Assembly: GCF_027497495.1 (NCBI RefSeq)
Contig: NZ_CP114205.1
Coordinates: 6,200,001-6,264,000 of the forward strand
Reading direction: 5' to 3'
From: Streptomyces tubercidicus
GTDB lineage: Bacteria; Actinomycetota; Actinomycetes; Streptomycetales; Streptomycetaceae
Length of the DNA stretch: 64,000 nt
Below, in pieces: positions 17,245 to 26,650 of the stretch. Under the pieces are notes generated by a model. That model was not told where the DNA came from. It saw only the letters and a list, made by a program, of their open reading frames with translations, and ran no database searches. The first letter of the stretch is position 1. The number at the start of each line of letters is the position of its first letter. Both the position numbers and the translations under genes were made by a program.

Positions 17245-18480
17245 TCAGCTCTTGTCGAACTTCTTGAATTCGGCGCTGAAGCGGGAGGCCCACTTCCCCT
17301 TGTCGACCTGGTAGGCGGTGATCATGGTGTTGGTCGTGTCGCCGTATTTGTCGAAGGCGATGGGGCCGGTGACACCGTCGAAGGTGACCTTGTTCATCGC
17401 GTCGACGACCTTCTTGCGGGCGTCGTCGGGCAGCTTGCCGTCGTTGTCGGCGACGACCTTCTTCACGGCCTGGATGATGGCCCAGGTCGAGTCGTAGGTG
17501 GAGCCGCCGTAGGCCTCGTAGGACTCCTTGAAGCCGGCTGCCTTGTAGTCGGCGATGAACTTCTTGGCGGAGGGGAGCTCTTCGACGGGCTTGCCGACGG
17601 AGGAGGCGTAGTCGCCCTGCGCCTTCTTGTTGAGCTTGATGTAGTCGCCGCTGTACATGCCGTCGCCGCCCATGAGGGGGACGGTGACGCCGCCGTCCTT
17701 GAGCTGCTGGCTGAGCGGGCCGGAGGCGGGGTATTCGCCACCGTAGAAGACCAGGTCGGGTTTGGCGGACTTGACCTTGGAGACGACGGCCTTGAAGTCA
17801 CGGTCGTCGGGGCTGACGTGTTCGGTGCCGGCGATCTTGCCGCCGAGCTTGACGAACTGGTCCTTGAAGGAGGAGGCGAGGCCGACGCCGTAGGTCTTCT
17901 GGTCGTCGATCACGTAGGCCTTCTTGACCTTCATCTTCTCCCACGCGTACTGGCCGTCGAAGGCGCCCTGCACCTCGTCGGTGGTGGCGGTGCGGAAGTA
18001 GGTGGGGAAGGGGCGGACGCGCTTGTTCTCTTTCCAGTCCTTGCCCTGGGTGAGGTCGGGCGTGGTGTTCGCCGGCGATATCAGGGTGAGGTTGTTCTGC
18101 TTGGAGACCTGCTGCATGGACTGGGCGACGCCGGAGTTGAGCGGGCCGACGACGCCGAGCACGTCCTTGTCGCCGGCGAGTTTGGTGGCGTTCTGCTGGC
18201 CGACGTTGGGGAGGGCCTTGTCGTCGAGGGCTTCGAGCTTGAAGGTGATGCCCTTGACCTCGCCGGTTTTGTTGGCGGTGTCGATGGCGAGCTGGGCGGA
18301 GTTGCGGATGCCCAGTCCCAGGGCGGAGAGCTCGCCGGTGGTGGGGGCGTCGAGGCCGATGACGACGGTGGTCTTGGAGCCGTCGCCGCTCTTGTTGTCG
18401 CCGCGGGAGCCGCACGCGGAGAGCGTGAGGGCGCCGGCGGTGACTGCGGTGGTGAGGAGAAGCAAGGAACGGTGACGCAC
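17245..18480 (-). CDS. livK: branched-chain amino-acid ABC transporter substrate-binding lipoprotein
   Basis: This 411-aa secreted lipoprotein captures branched-chain amino acids for LivHMGF. It has a signal peptide (RHRSLLLLTTAVTAG) and a lipobox LSAC with the lipidated Cys near residue 22, then a type I periplasmic-binding fold (IGLDAPTTGELSALG, GVVGPLNSGVAQSM, DQKTYGVGLA). A GTG start was chosen because AAAGGA lies 9 nt upstream and it places the signal peptide correctly. First gene of the operon. The upstream region has a hairpin at 18601-18635 and three CATAAC repeats. Confidence 0.93.
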   Translation of the reverse strand: MRHRSLLLLTTAVTAGALTLSACGSRGDNKSGDGSKTTVVIGLDAPTTGELSALGLGIRNSAQLAIDTANKTGEVKGITFKLEALDDKALPNVGQQNATKLAGDKDVLGVVGPLNSGVAQSMQQVSKQNNLTLISPANTTPDLTQGKDWKENKRVRPFPTYFRTATTDEVQGAFDGQYAWEKMKVKKAYVIDDQKTYGVGLASSFKDQFVKLGGKIAGTEHVSPDDRDFKAVVSKVKSAKPDLVFYGGEYPASGPLSQQLKDGGVTVPLMGGDGMYSGDYIKLNKKAQGDYASSVGKPVEELPSAKKFIADYKAAGFKESYEAYGGSTYDSTWAIIQAVKKVVADNDGKLPDDARKKVVDAMNKVTFDGVTGPIAFDKYGDTTNTMITAYQVDKGKWASRFSAEFKKFDKS

Positions 18481-18885
18481 GATCAGTCCTTTCCCTGGCG
18501 CGGCCACGGCTGTCGCATGGCCGTTCCGCGGCGGCCGGGCTGCGCTGGGCAGCGAGGTGCGTGCTTCGTCGGTGAGCCCGGCGGCGCGGTGACTGGCGGT
18601 GACTCTAAGCCGGTGTTCGCCGCACCGGCAGAGTCGCCGACCAGGATGTGACGCTCTTGTTATGACCTTCGATGAGCGTTATGCCGTTATGGTCCTTACA
18701 CCGCAGGGCGAACGCGGCGCGGAGGGCGAACTCGCACTTCCACGGGCGTATCTGGGCGCGCGGTCACGCAGCGGTGTCCGGATAGCGGATACGCCGGTCG
18801 CGCCGGCAGTGATGCCCGTGGGGGGTACGGAAGTTGCGCGGGGCGCCGCCTCGCGCGTGGGTCACGCAGCGTTACGGACAGGCGG
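18481..18885. promoter_or_regulatory. upstream region of the liv operon
   Basis: No gene is supported here. A two-part hairpin lies at 18601-18635: GACTCT/AGAGTC enclosing CCGGTG/CACCGG. The hexamer GTTATG occurs three times at 18659, 18678 and 18686 (CATAAC on the strand of the liv genes), in a locally AT-richer patch. These are candidate -10 or operator elements for livK. The stretch from 18700 to 18885 shows nothing clear. Confidence 0.4.
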
Positions 18886-18920
18886 ACGGCCCCGCTCCCA
18901 GGACTTGGGGGCGGGGCCGT
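18886..18920 (-). terminator. terminator of the thioesterase gene
   Basis: A 15-bp stem with one mismatch (ACGGCCCCGCTCCCA / TGGGGGCGGGGCCGT) and a 5-nt loop sits about 35 bp past the stop of the gene at 18954-19427. Confidence 0.7.
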
Positions 18921-18953
18921 GGTGGTGGCCGGCGGAGGGCCGGGCCGGGCGGG

Positions 18954-19427
18954 TCAGCCGCGGTAGGCGTCGGCGTCCACATCCCTGAGCATGCAGGTCA
19001 GCCGGGCGGTGCAGACCCGCTTGTCCTGCTCGTCGGTGACCACGATCTCGTAGGTGGCGGTGGAGCGGCCCCGGTGTACGGGGGTGGCGACGCCGGTGAC
19101 CAGTCCGGAGCGGACGCCGCGGTGGTGGGTGCAGTTCAGGTCGACGCCGACGGCGAGCTTGGTGGGGCCGCCGTGGAGCATGGCGCCGACGGAGCCGAGG
19201 GTTTCGGCGAGGACGGCGGAGGCGCCGCCGTGCAGCAGCCCGTAGGGCTGGGTGTTGCCCTCGACGGGCATGGTGCCGACGATGCGCTCCGGCGCGGCCT
19301 CGGTGACCTGCACGCTCATCCGCTCGCCGAGGTGTCCGGCGGAGAAGAACGAGGGCAGGTCGAGGCCGAGGCCGGCCCACTGGTCGAGGATCTCCTGCGG
19401 AAACGTGGTCGTGCTGCGCTCACCCAT
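18954..19427 (-). CDS. PaaI-family hotdog thioesterase
   Basis: This 157-aa hotdog-fold protein probably hydrolyses an acyl- or aryl-CoA thioester. The family signature is clear: PYGLLHGGASAVLAETLGS near 61-79 with the catalytic-region HGG and Glu, and VGVDLNCTHHRGVRSG near 93-108. Length fits PaaI/YbgC-like single-domain enzymes. The start MGERSTTTF has GGAG upstream; an upstream in-frame extension is unlikely. It stands alone between the liv region and the FdhF-like gene. Substrate unknown. Confidence 0.88.
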   Translation of the reverse strand: MGERSTTTFPQEILDQWAGLGLDLPSFFSAGHLGERMSVQVTEAAPERIVGTMPVEGNTQPYGLLHGGASAVLAETLGSVGAMLHGGPTKLAVGVDLNCTHHRGVRSGLVTGVATPVHRGRSTATYEIVVTDEQDKRVCTARLTCMLRDVDADAYRG

Positions 19428-19541
19428 GTCTGCGGCTCCGTTCGTCACCCGTGATCGTCGTCGATCCGTGCCTGTTCCTATCAGGCCCCTGAGCAAGCGC
19501 TCAGCGCGGGGTGGTGTTCCCGCCGCCCGGCCCGTGGGCGG

Positions 19542-21845
19542 TCAGTTCTCGCGGGGGCTCTCCAGGCGGATCACCACGGACTTGGAGGCGGGGGTGTTGC
19601 TGGTGTCGGCGGTGTGGTCGAGCGGGATGAGGACATTGGTCTCGGGGTAGTAGGCGGCCGCGCAGCCGCGGGCCGTCGGGTAGTGCACGACGCGGAAGCC
19701 GGACGCGCGCCGCTCGCTGCCGTCCGTCCATTCGCTGACCAGGTCGGTGTACGCGCCGTCGGCCAGGCCCCGTTCGCGGGCGTCGTCGGGGTGCACGAGC
19801 ACCACCCGGCGGCCGTTCTTGATGCCGCGGTAGCGGTCGTCGAGGCCGTAGACGGTGGTGTTGTACTGGTCGTGGGAGCGCAGCGTCTGCAGCAGCAGCC
19901 GTCCTTCGGGGGCGGTGGGGTATTCGACGGGGGCGGCGGTGAAGTTGGCCTTCCCGGTGGCGGTGGGGAAGCTGCGGCTGTCCCGGGGGGCGTGCGGGAG
20001 GGCGAAGCCTCCGGGGCGGGCGACCCGGGTGTTGAAGTCCTCGAAGCCCGGGATGACGCGGGCGATCCGGTCGCGGATCGTCGCGTAGTCCCCGGCGAAC
20101 TCCTCCCAGGGGGTGCGGCTGGCGGCGCCCAGGACGCGGCGGGCGAGGCGGGCGACGATGGCCGTCTCGGACAGCAGCTGGGGGCCGGCGGGCGCCAGGC
20201 GGCCGCGGGAGGCGTGCACCATGCCCATGGAGTCCTCGACGGTCACGAACTGTTCGGTGGGCCTGCCGTCCTGGCCGGTCTGCACGTCGCGTTCCGTACG
20301 GCCCAGCGTCGGCAGGATCAGTGCGCGGGCGCCGGTGATCGCGTGCGAGCGGTTGAGCTTGGTGGAGACATGGACGGTCAGCCGGGCGCGGCGCATGGCG
20401 GCCTCGGTGACGTCGGTGTCGGGGGTGGCGGCCACGAAGTTGCCGCCCATCGCGAAGAACACCTTGGCCTGCCCGTCGCGCAGCGCGCGGATGGCGCGGA
20501 CGACATCGAGGCCGTGCTCCCGGGGCGGGGCGAAGCCGAACTCCTTCTCCAGGGCGTCGAGGAAGGCGGGCGCGGGCCGTTCGAAGATGCCCATGGTGCG
20601 GTCGCCCTGGACGTTGCTGTGGCCGCGTACGGGGCAGACGCCGGCGCCGGGGCGGCCGATGTTGCCGCGCAGCAGGAGGAAGTTGACGACTTCCTGGATG
20701 GTGGGGACGGAGTGCTTGTGCTGGGTCAGGCCCATGGCCCAGCACACGATGGTGCGCTTCGACGAGAGGACCATGGCGAGGGCGCGCTCGATCTCCTCGC
20801 GGGTGAGGCCGGTGGCGCGCAGCGTCTCGTCCCAGTCGTCGTCGGCGCGGGCGGTGCGCGCGAACTCCTCGAAGCCGTGGGTGTGTTCGCGGATGAAGTC
20901 CTCGTCGAGGGCTCCGTCGGTGTCGAGCAGGAGGCGGTTGAGGGCGCGGAAGAGCGCCTGGTCGCCGCCGAGGCGTACCTGGAGGAAGAGGTCGGTGAGC
21001 GCGGTGCCGCCGCCGGCCAGGCCGCGTGGGGTCTGCGGGTTCTTGAAGCGTTCCAGTCCGGCTTCGGGCAGCGGGTTGATCGAGATGATCTTCGTGCCGC
21101 CGGACTTGGCCTTCTCCAGGGCGGTGAGCATCCGCGGGTGGTTGGTGCCGGGGTTCTGGCCGGCGACGATGATCAGGTCGGCCTGGTAGAGGTCCTCCAC
21201 GAGGACGCTGCCCTTGCCGATGCCGATGGTCTCCGTCAGGGCGGAGCCCGACGACTCATGGCACATGTTGGAGCAGTCGGGGAGGTTGTTGGTGCCGAAT
21301 TCGCGGGCGAAGAGCTGGTAGAGGAAGGCGGCCTCGTTGCTGGTGCGCCCGGAGGTGTAGAAGACCGCCTCGTCGGGGGAGTCGAGGGCGGTCAGCTCCT
21401 CACCGATGATGTCGAAGACCTGCTCCCAGGTCACCGGCTCGTAATGGTCGGCGCCCTCGGCGAGGTACATGGGGTGGGTGAGGCGGCCCTGCTGGCCGAG
21501 CCAGTAGCCGCTGCGGGTCGCGAGGTCGGCGACGGAGTGCCGGGCGAAGAAGTCCGGGGTGACGCGGCGCAGGGTGGCCTCTTCGGCGACGGCCTTGGCG
21601 CCGTTCTCGCAGAATTCGGCGGTGTGCGTGGTGCCGGGGGGCTCGGGCCAGGCGCAGCCGGGGCAGTCGAATCCGTTCGGCTGGTTGACCCGCAGGAGGG
21701 TGAGGGCGGTACGGCGCACGCCCATCTGCTGCTGGGAGATGCGCAGCGCGTGCGTGATGGCCGGCAGTCCCACGGCGGAGTGCTGGGGTGCGCTGACCTC
21801 GGGTGCGTCCTGGACGGGGTCCGACGCGGGCGGCTTGCCTGCCAT
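19542..21845 (-). CDS. FdhF/YdeP-family molybdopterin oxidoreductase
   Basis: This 767-aa member of the formate-dehydrogenase-like FdhF/YdeP family probably binds a bis-molybdopterin guanine dinucleotide cofactor. The N-terminus has FDCPGCAWPEP near 55 and FCENGAKAVAEE near 75, then the molybdopterin core (FYTSGRTSNEAAFLYQLFAR, DCSNMCHESSGSAL near 190-235) and a C-terminal dinucleotide-binding domain (LRSHDQYNTTVYGLDDR near 650). No redox-partner genes or fdhD are adjacent. In E. coli YdeP is linked to acid resistance, but the reaction in actinobacteria is unknown. The start MAGKPPASD is preceded by GGGAGAG. Confidence 0.9.
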   Translation of the reverse strand: MAGKPPASDPVQDAPEVSAPQHSAVGLPAITHALRISQQQMGVRRTALTLLRVNQPNGFDCPGCAWPEPPGTTHTAEFCENGAKAVAEEATLRRVTPDFFARHSVADLATRSGYWLGQQGRLTHPMYLAEGADHYEPVTWEQVFDIIGEELTALDSPDEAVFYTSGRTSNEAAFLYQLFAREFGTNNLPDCSNMCHESSGSALTETIGIGKGSVLVEDLYQADLIIVAGQNPGTNHPRMLTALEKAKSGGTKIISINPLPEAGLERFKNPQTPRGLAGGGTALTDLFLQVRLGGDQALFRALNRLLLDTDGALDEDFIREHTHGFEEFARTARADDDWDETLRATGLTREEIERALAMVLSSKRTIVCWAMGLTQHKHSVPTIQEVVNFLLLRGNIGRPGAGVCPVRGHSNVQGDRTMGIFERPAPAFLDALEKEFGFAPPREHGLDVVRAIRALRDGQAKVFFAMGGNFVAATPDTDVTEAAMRRARLTVHVSTKLNRSHAITGARALILPTLGRTERDVQTGQDGRPTEQFVTVEDSMGMVHASRGRLAPAGPQLLSETAIVARLARRVLGAASRTPWEEFAGDYATIRDRIARVIPGFEDFNTRVARPGGFALPHAPRDSRSFPTATGKANFTAAPVEYPTAPEGRLLLQTLRSHDQYNTTVYGLDDRYRGIKNGRRVVLVHPDDARERGLADGAYTDLVSEWTDGSERRASGFRVVHYPTARGCAAAYYPETNVLIPLDHTADTSNTPASKSVVIRLESPREN

Positions 21846-22055
21846 GGCGCTCTCCCTTGAGCCGTGAGCTGGTCGCGCTCCTGCGCCGTGGCCGGTGCGC
21901 GCTCCGCCGGCACCCGGCGGATCGTTGTGGTGCACACAGATCCTGTCACGGACGCGCGGGGAGGTGTAGAGGCGATCGCCGGGGGCGCGGATCGGCGGTG
22001 CGGGGCCGGGGGAGTGGCGGGGTGCGGGCGGGGGCCGGGGCCGCCGCGGCGGGGA

Positions 22056-22078
22056 TTGTCAGTGGGGCGTGGCAGGAT
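22056..22078 (+). promoter_or_regulatory. DNA-damage-type promoter of polA (one mismatch)
   Basis: TTGTCAGTG (22056-22064), 8 nt, then CAGGAT (22073-22078) matches TTGTCAGTG-N8-TANNNT except for the first base of the -10. The GTG start of polA lies 7 nt further on, as in the uvrB promoter. Confidence 0.7.
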
Positions 22079-22085
22079 CGGGGGC

Positions 22086-24824
22086 GTGGCAGCAAAGGCA
22101 GCGAAGAAGAGCGAAGCGACCGGGACCGAAGCGGCGGCGGGCGGCCGTCCCCGCCTGCTCCTGATGGACGGGCATTCCATGGCATACCGGGCGTTCTTCG
22201 CCCTGCCCGTGGAGAATTTCACCACCGTCACGGGACAACCGACCAATGCGATCTACGGCTTCGCGTCGATGCTCGCGAACACCCTGCGCGACGAGGCGCC
22301 CACGCATTTCGCGGTGGCGTTCGACGTCTCCCGCAAGACCTGGCGGTCCGAGGAATTCGCGGACTACAAGGCGAACCGTTCCAAGACGCCCGACGAGTTC
22401 AAGGGCCAGGTCGAGCTGATCGGCGAGATGCTCGACGCGATGAGCGTCAAGCGGTTCGCGGTCGAGGGCTTCGAGGCCGACGACGTGATCGCCACGCTCA
22501 CCGAGCAGGCCACCGCGCAGGGCTTCGAGGTCTCGATCGTCACCGGCGACCGCGACTCCTTCCAGCTGGTCTCCGACGATGTCACGGTCCTCTACCCCAC
22601 CAAGGGCGTCTCCGAGCTGACCCGCTTCACCCCGGAGAAGGTCTTCGAGAAGTACGGCCTGACCCCCGCCCAGTATCCGGACTTCGCCGCGCTGCGCGGC
22701 GACCCGTCGGACAACCTCCCCGGCATCCCGGGCGTCGGCGAGAAGACCGCCACGAAGTGGATCAACCAGTTCGGTTCGTTCGCGGAGTTGGTGGAGCGCG
22801 CCGAGGAGGTCAAGGGCAAGGCGGGCGCCAACCTCCGCGAGCACCTGGAGGCGGTGAAGCTCAACCGCCGGCTGACGGAGATGGTGCGCGATGTCGAGCT
22901 GCCGTGCGGCCCGGCGGAGCTGACCCGCGAGGCGTACGACCGTGAGGCGCTCACGGTGTTCCTCAACGCCCTGGAGATCCGCAACCAGGGCCTGCGGGAC
23001 CGGCTGCACGCCGTCGACCCGGGCTCCGCGGACGCCGCCGAGGAGGCCGCCCCGGCCGCCGGTGTCGAGGTGGACGGCACGGTCATCGGCGCGGGCGAAC
23101 TCGCTCCGTGGCTGGCCGCACACGGCACCGGACCCCTGGGTGTGGCCACGGTCGATGTGTGGACGCTGGGCAGCGGCAGCGTCGCCGAGGTGGCGCTGGC
23201 CGCCCCCGACGGCCCGGCCGCCTGGTTCGACCCGGCCCGGCTCGACGAGGCCGACGAGCGGGCGTTCGCGGCCTGGAGCGCGGACGCCGACCGCCCCAAG
23301 GTGATGCACAACGCCAAGGGCCTGATGCGGGTCTTCGGCGAGCACGGCTGGCGCATCGACGGCGTCACCATGGACACCGCGCTGGCCGCCTATCTGGTCA
23401 AGCCGGGCCGCCGCTCCTTCGCGCTGGACGCCCTGTCCATCGAATACCTGGGGCGCGATCTCGCCCCGGCGGCGGCCGGTGACGGCCAGCTGGCGTTCGG
23501 TGCGGACGAGGAGGCCGAGGCGGACGCCCTGATGGGGCAGGCGCGCACGGTCCTCGACCTGGGGACGGCGTTCGAGACGAAGCTGGCGGAGGTCGGTTCG
23601 GCCGAGCTGCTGCGCGATGTGGAGCTGCCGACCAGCCGACTGCTGGCCCGTATGGAGCGGGCCGGTATCGCCGCGGACCGGGGCTGGCTGGAGCGGATGG
23701 AGCAGCAGTTCGCGGGCGCGGTGCAGCAGGCCGTGAAGGAGGCGCACGCGGCCGCGGGCCATGAGTTCAACCTCGGCTCGCCCAAGCAGCTGCAGGAGGT
23801 CCTCTTCGGCGAGCTGGGCCTGCCCAAGACCAAGAAGACCAAGACGGGCTACACCACCGACGCCGACGCGCTCGCCTGGCTGGCCGCGCAGACCGACAAC
23901 GAGCTCCCGGTGATCATGCTCCGGCACCGTGAGCAGGCCAAGCTGCGCACCACCGTCGAGGGCCTGATCAAGACCATCGCCGCCGACGGCCGGATCCACA
24001 CCACCTTCAACCAGACCGTGGCGGCCACCGGCCGGCTGTCGTCCACGGACCCCAATCTGCAGAACATCCCGGTGCGCACGGACGAGGGCCGGGCGATCCG
24101 CCGCGGCTTCGTCGTCGGCGAGGGTTTCGAGTCCCTGCTGACCGCCGACTACAGCCAGATCGAGCTGCGGGTGATGGCGCATCTCTCCGAGGACGAGGGC
24201 CTGATCGAGGCATTCACCTCCGGTGAGGACCTGCACACCACCGTCGCCTCCCATGTCTTCTCGGTCGGCACGGACCAGGTCGACCCGGAGATGCGCCGCA
24301 AGATCAAGGCGATGTCCTACGGCCTGGCGTACGGGCTGTCGGCCTTCGGCCTCTCCCAGCAGCTGGGCATCCAGCCCGATGAGGCCCGCAAGCTGATGGA
24401 CAACTTCTTCGAGCGCTTCGGCGGGGTGCGCGACTACCTCCAGCGCGTCGTGGAGGAGGCCCGCGCCACCGGCTACACCGAGACCATGCTCGGCCGCCGC
24501 CGCTATCTCCCCGACCTCAACAGCGACAACCGCCAGCGCCGCGAAATGGCCGAGCGGATGGCGCTGAACGCCCCGATCCAGGGCACCGCCGCCGATATCG
24601 TCAAGATCGCGATGCTGCGGGTCGACGCGGCGCTGCGGGCCGCCGAGCTGGAGTCCCGGCTGCTGCTCCAGGTCCATGACGAAATCGTCGTCGAAGTGGC
24701 CCCCGGTGAACGCAAGAAGGTCGAGGAGCTGGTCCGCCGCGAAATGGCCGCAGCGGTCGAACTGAGCGCCCCGCTGGACGTCTCGGTCGGCTCCGGCAAG
24801 GACTGGGAGTCGGCGGCGCACTGA
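22086..24824 (+). CDS. polA: DNA polymerase I
   Basis: This 912-aa repair and replication polymerase has an N-terminal 5'-nuclease (LLLMDGHSMAYRAFFAL near 22, VTGDRDSFQLV near 155), a central 3'-5' exonuclease-like domain that appears to lack the usual DxE metal motif, as in other actinobacterial Pol I, and the polymerase domain. Motif A is DYSQIELRVMAHLS near 690, motif B RKIKAMSYGLAYGLSAFG near 740 and motif C QVHDEIVVEV near 865. The GTG at 22086 has no good Shine-Dalgarno but lies 7 nt after a DNA-damage-type promoter, so a leaderless transcript is likely. Confidence 0.97.
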   Translation: MAAKAAKKSEATGTEAAAGGRPRLLLMDGHSMAYRAFFALPVENFTTVTGQPTNAIYGFASMLANTLRDEAPTHFAVAFDVSRKTWRSEEFADYKANRSKTPDEFKGQVELIGEMLDAMSVKRFAVEGFEADDVIATLTEQATAQGFEVSIVTGDRDSFQLVSDDVTVLYPTKGVSELTRFTPEKVFEKYGLTPAQYPDFAALRGDPSDNLPGIPGVGEKTATKWINQFGSFAELVERAEEVKGKAGANLREHLEAVKLNRRLTEMVRDVELPCGPAELTREAYDREALTVFLNALEIRNQGLRDRLHAVDPGSADAAEEAAPAAGVEVDGTVIGAGELAPWLAAHGTGPLGVATVDVWTLGSGSVAEVALAAPDGPAAWFDPARLDEADERAFAAWSADADRPKVMHNAKGLMRVFGEHGWRIDGVTMDTALAAYLVKPGRRSFALDALSIEYLGRDLAPAAAGDGQLAFGADEEAEADALMGQARTVLDLGTAFETKLAEVGSAELLRDVELPTSRLLARMERAGIAADRGWLERMEQQFAGAVQQAVKEAHAAAGHEFNLGSPKQLQEVLFGELGLPKTKKTKTGYTTDADALAWLAAQTDNELPVIMLRHREQAKLRTTVEGLIKTIAADGRIHTTFNQTVAATGRLSSTDPNLQNIPVRTDEGRAIRRGFVVGEGFESLLTADYSQIELRVMAHLSEDEGLIEAFTSGEDLHTTVASHVFSVGTDQVDPEMRRKIKAMSYGLAYGLSAFGLSQQLGIQPDEARKLMDNFFERFGGVRDYLQRVVEEARATGYTETMLGRRRYLPDLNSDNRQRREMAERMALNAPIQGTAADIVKIAMLRVDAALRAAELESRLLLQVHDEIVVEVAPGERKKVEELVRREMAAAVELSAPLDVSVGSGKDWESAAH

Positions 24825-24838
24825 GGGGCGAAGCGGGC

Positions 24839-24859
24839 CGGGGCGACGCGGACGCCCCG
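24839..24859 (+). terminator. hairpin after polA
   Basis: Arms CGGGGCG / CGCCCCG with a 7-nt loop sit 14 nt past the polA stop, embedded in a longer GC-rich self-complementary stretch. Confidence 0.45.
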
Positions 24860-25000
24860 CGCCGCCCCGGCGGCAACCCGGCCCGTATGGCCTGGAGTTG
24901 CCGCCGCTTCCGGCCCGCGCCACGGTGGCGGAAACCGGTCGTCGCCGGACGCGTCATGGCGCGTACCCCTTCGGGGGAGCTCTGCTTTGATCACCCCGTG

Positions 25001-25717
25001 ATGCGCCGTGCCGCCCGCGCCCTGGGCACCTATGTCTCCCGCAGCCCGGTCACGGCCGGCTATGTCGGACTGCTGCTGTCGACCCATCTGTGGTGCACCG
25101 CGGTGCTGTCCACGACGGAGGCGCAGCGGGTGGTGCTCGGCATCAGTACCCATCTCGACAACCTCCACGACCGTCCGCTCCGGGCGCTGGCGGGCAGCAT
25201 GCTGTTCTTCGACGGCACGCTGACCGAGATCACCTCGGTGGCCTTCGCCGGCACGCTGATCACGCTCGGCCTGGGCGTCGCCGTGTGCCTGGCGTGGCTG
25301 GAACGGCGGTACGGGCCGGGGCGCGCCTACGGCATCTTCGTCCTGGGGCATGTCGCGGCCACGCTGCTCACCGTGCCGCTGATCTATCTGGCCCTCGCCC
25401 GGGGCTGGTACCCGGACAGCGTCCGGCACGCCCCCGACTTCGGCATCAGCTACGGGGCGGAGGCGGTGCTCGCGACGGGGGCGCTGCTGCTGCGCCGGGC
25501 GCGGTGGCTCGCCGCGGCCGGTGTCGTCGCCTGGCCGGTGCTCGGCGCCGACTGGAGCGGGGTGCTGCCCGACTTCACCACCGTCGGGCATCTGCTGGCG
25601 GCCGCCATCGGCTTCATCTGCGGGGCCTTCCTGCTGCGGGCTGCCCGTCGCGCAGCCCCGGCCGCGGCGCCACCGGCGGATCCGGCGCCACCGGCGGGCC
25701 CGGCACTCGCCGAGTAG
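25001..25717 (+). CDS. rhomboid-like multi-pass membrane protein
   Basis: This 238-aa protein has about six membrane spans and a rhomboid-like layout. FGISYGAEAV (Ser150) corresponds to the GxSG serine helix and VGHLLAAAIGFICG (His197) to the catalytic-histidine helix. The serine is followed by Tyr rather than Gly, so intramembrane protease activity is uncertain; it may be one of the rhomboid-like proteins of unknown activity. The start is uncertain: ATG 25001, GTG 24998 and ATG 24956 are in frame. The last 35 codons, Ala/Pro-rich, lie antisense over the end of the DUF4184 gene. Confidence 0.75.
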   Translation: MRRAARALGTYVSRSPVTAGYVGLLLSTHLWCTAVLSTTEAQRVVLGISTHLDNLHDRPLRALAGSMLFFDGTLTEITSVAFAGTLITLGLGVAVCLAWLERRYGPGRAYGIFVLGHVAATLLTVPLIYLALARGWYPDSVRHAPDFGISYGAEAVLATGALLLRRARWLAAAGVVAWPVLGADWSGVLPDFTTVGHLLAAAIGFICGAFLLRAARRAAPAAAPPADPAPPAGPALAE

Positions 25718-26561
25718 CGCGCCGGGTGCGGAGGCCGCGGCGGTGCAGCAGCCGTACGGCCACCGCGAAGAGCGGCAGTCCGAGGGCGAGGCCGGCCCCG
25801 GCGCCGAAGAGCGCGGTCGGCAGGTACTCGGCCGCGGTCGCCGACGGCCCGTATACGGCGCGCGCCCGCAGCACACGGTGCACGGCACCGGCCGCCACGC
25901 ACACCACGAGCGGGGCGGTCAGCAGCAGCCGCAGACGTACGGTCAGCACCGGTACCCCGACCGCCCCGGACGCCCCCGCCGCCCCGGCGCCGCCGTCCCG
26001 CGCCCGGAGGACCGGCCACAGAAACGCGCCCAGCGCCACCGCCGCGAGCGCCGAGGTGCCGTACTGCAGATACGTACAGACCGGCAGGCCGCCCACCACC
26101 CGGTCCAGACCGGGCACCAGCCGGGTGCCCCAGCGGCCCGGGTGGGTGAAGGCGTCCCAGACCACATGGGTCGCCGCCCCCAGTACCGCCGAGACCAGGA
26201 ACCAGCCCACCAGGGCGGCGAGTTCACGAGGCCCCCGGGGCCGCCAGGGCCGGCCGCGCACGAAAGTGTGGACCGGGCCGCGCCACCTCCAGGGCACCAG
26301 CGCGGTCAACGGCTCGCGCACCAGCAGCCAGCCGCCGACGAGCACCGCCGTGACCAGCACATCCACCGTCAGCACACCGGGCAGCGAGTGGGTGACCGCA
26401 CCGAAAGCCATACCGCCGGGAACCAGAGTGTCCGCGTAGTACGTCATATCGGGTGCGAAGGACCCCGCCACGAGCGCCGAGGCGATCAGCGGACCACGGG
26501 CCGCGCCGGTCCGCCGGAGCGCCGGGAGCACGGCAGCGGCATGGCTGAGCGTGAACGGCAT
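25614..26561 (-). CDS. DUF4184 family membrane protein
   Basis: This 315-aa membrane protein with about six spans opens with the family signature MPFTLSHAAAVLPALR and continues with the conserved polar patch SFAPDMTYYAD near 34-44 and THVVWDAFTHPGRWG near 125. The conserved His and Asp residues resemble the YdjM-type hydrolase superfamily of phospholipid-cleaving membrane proteins, so a metal-dependent activity is possible but unproven. The Pro/Arg-rich tail overlaps the rhomboid-like gene by 104 bp on the other strand. Divergent from the lytic transglycosylase gene. Confidence 0.85.
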   Translation of the reverse strand: MPFTLSHAAAVLPALRRTGAARGPLIASALVAGSFAPDMTYYADTLVPGGMAFGAVTHSLPGVLTVDVLVTAVLVGGWLLVREPLTALVPWRWRGPVHTFVRGRPWRPRGPRELAALVGWFLVSAVLGAATHVVWDAFTHPGRWGTRLVPGLDRVVGGLPVCTYLQYGTSALAAVALGAFLWPVLRARDGGAGAAGASGAVGVPVLTVRLRLLLTAPLVVCVAAGAVHRVLRARAVYGPSATAAEYLPTALFGAGAGLALGLPLFAVAVRLLHRRGLRTRRATRRVPGPPVAPDPPVAPRPGLRDGQPAAGRPRR

Positions 26562-26650
26562 ATGCCTCTCCTCGATCGGTTCGGATCATTATGCGTGCCA
26601 GTGGGTGGTAGATGCCGGGCCCGAGTTGTCGTAGTCTCGCCTGAGTTGGA

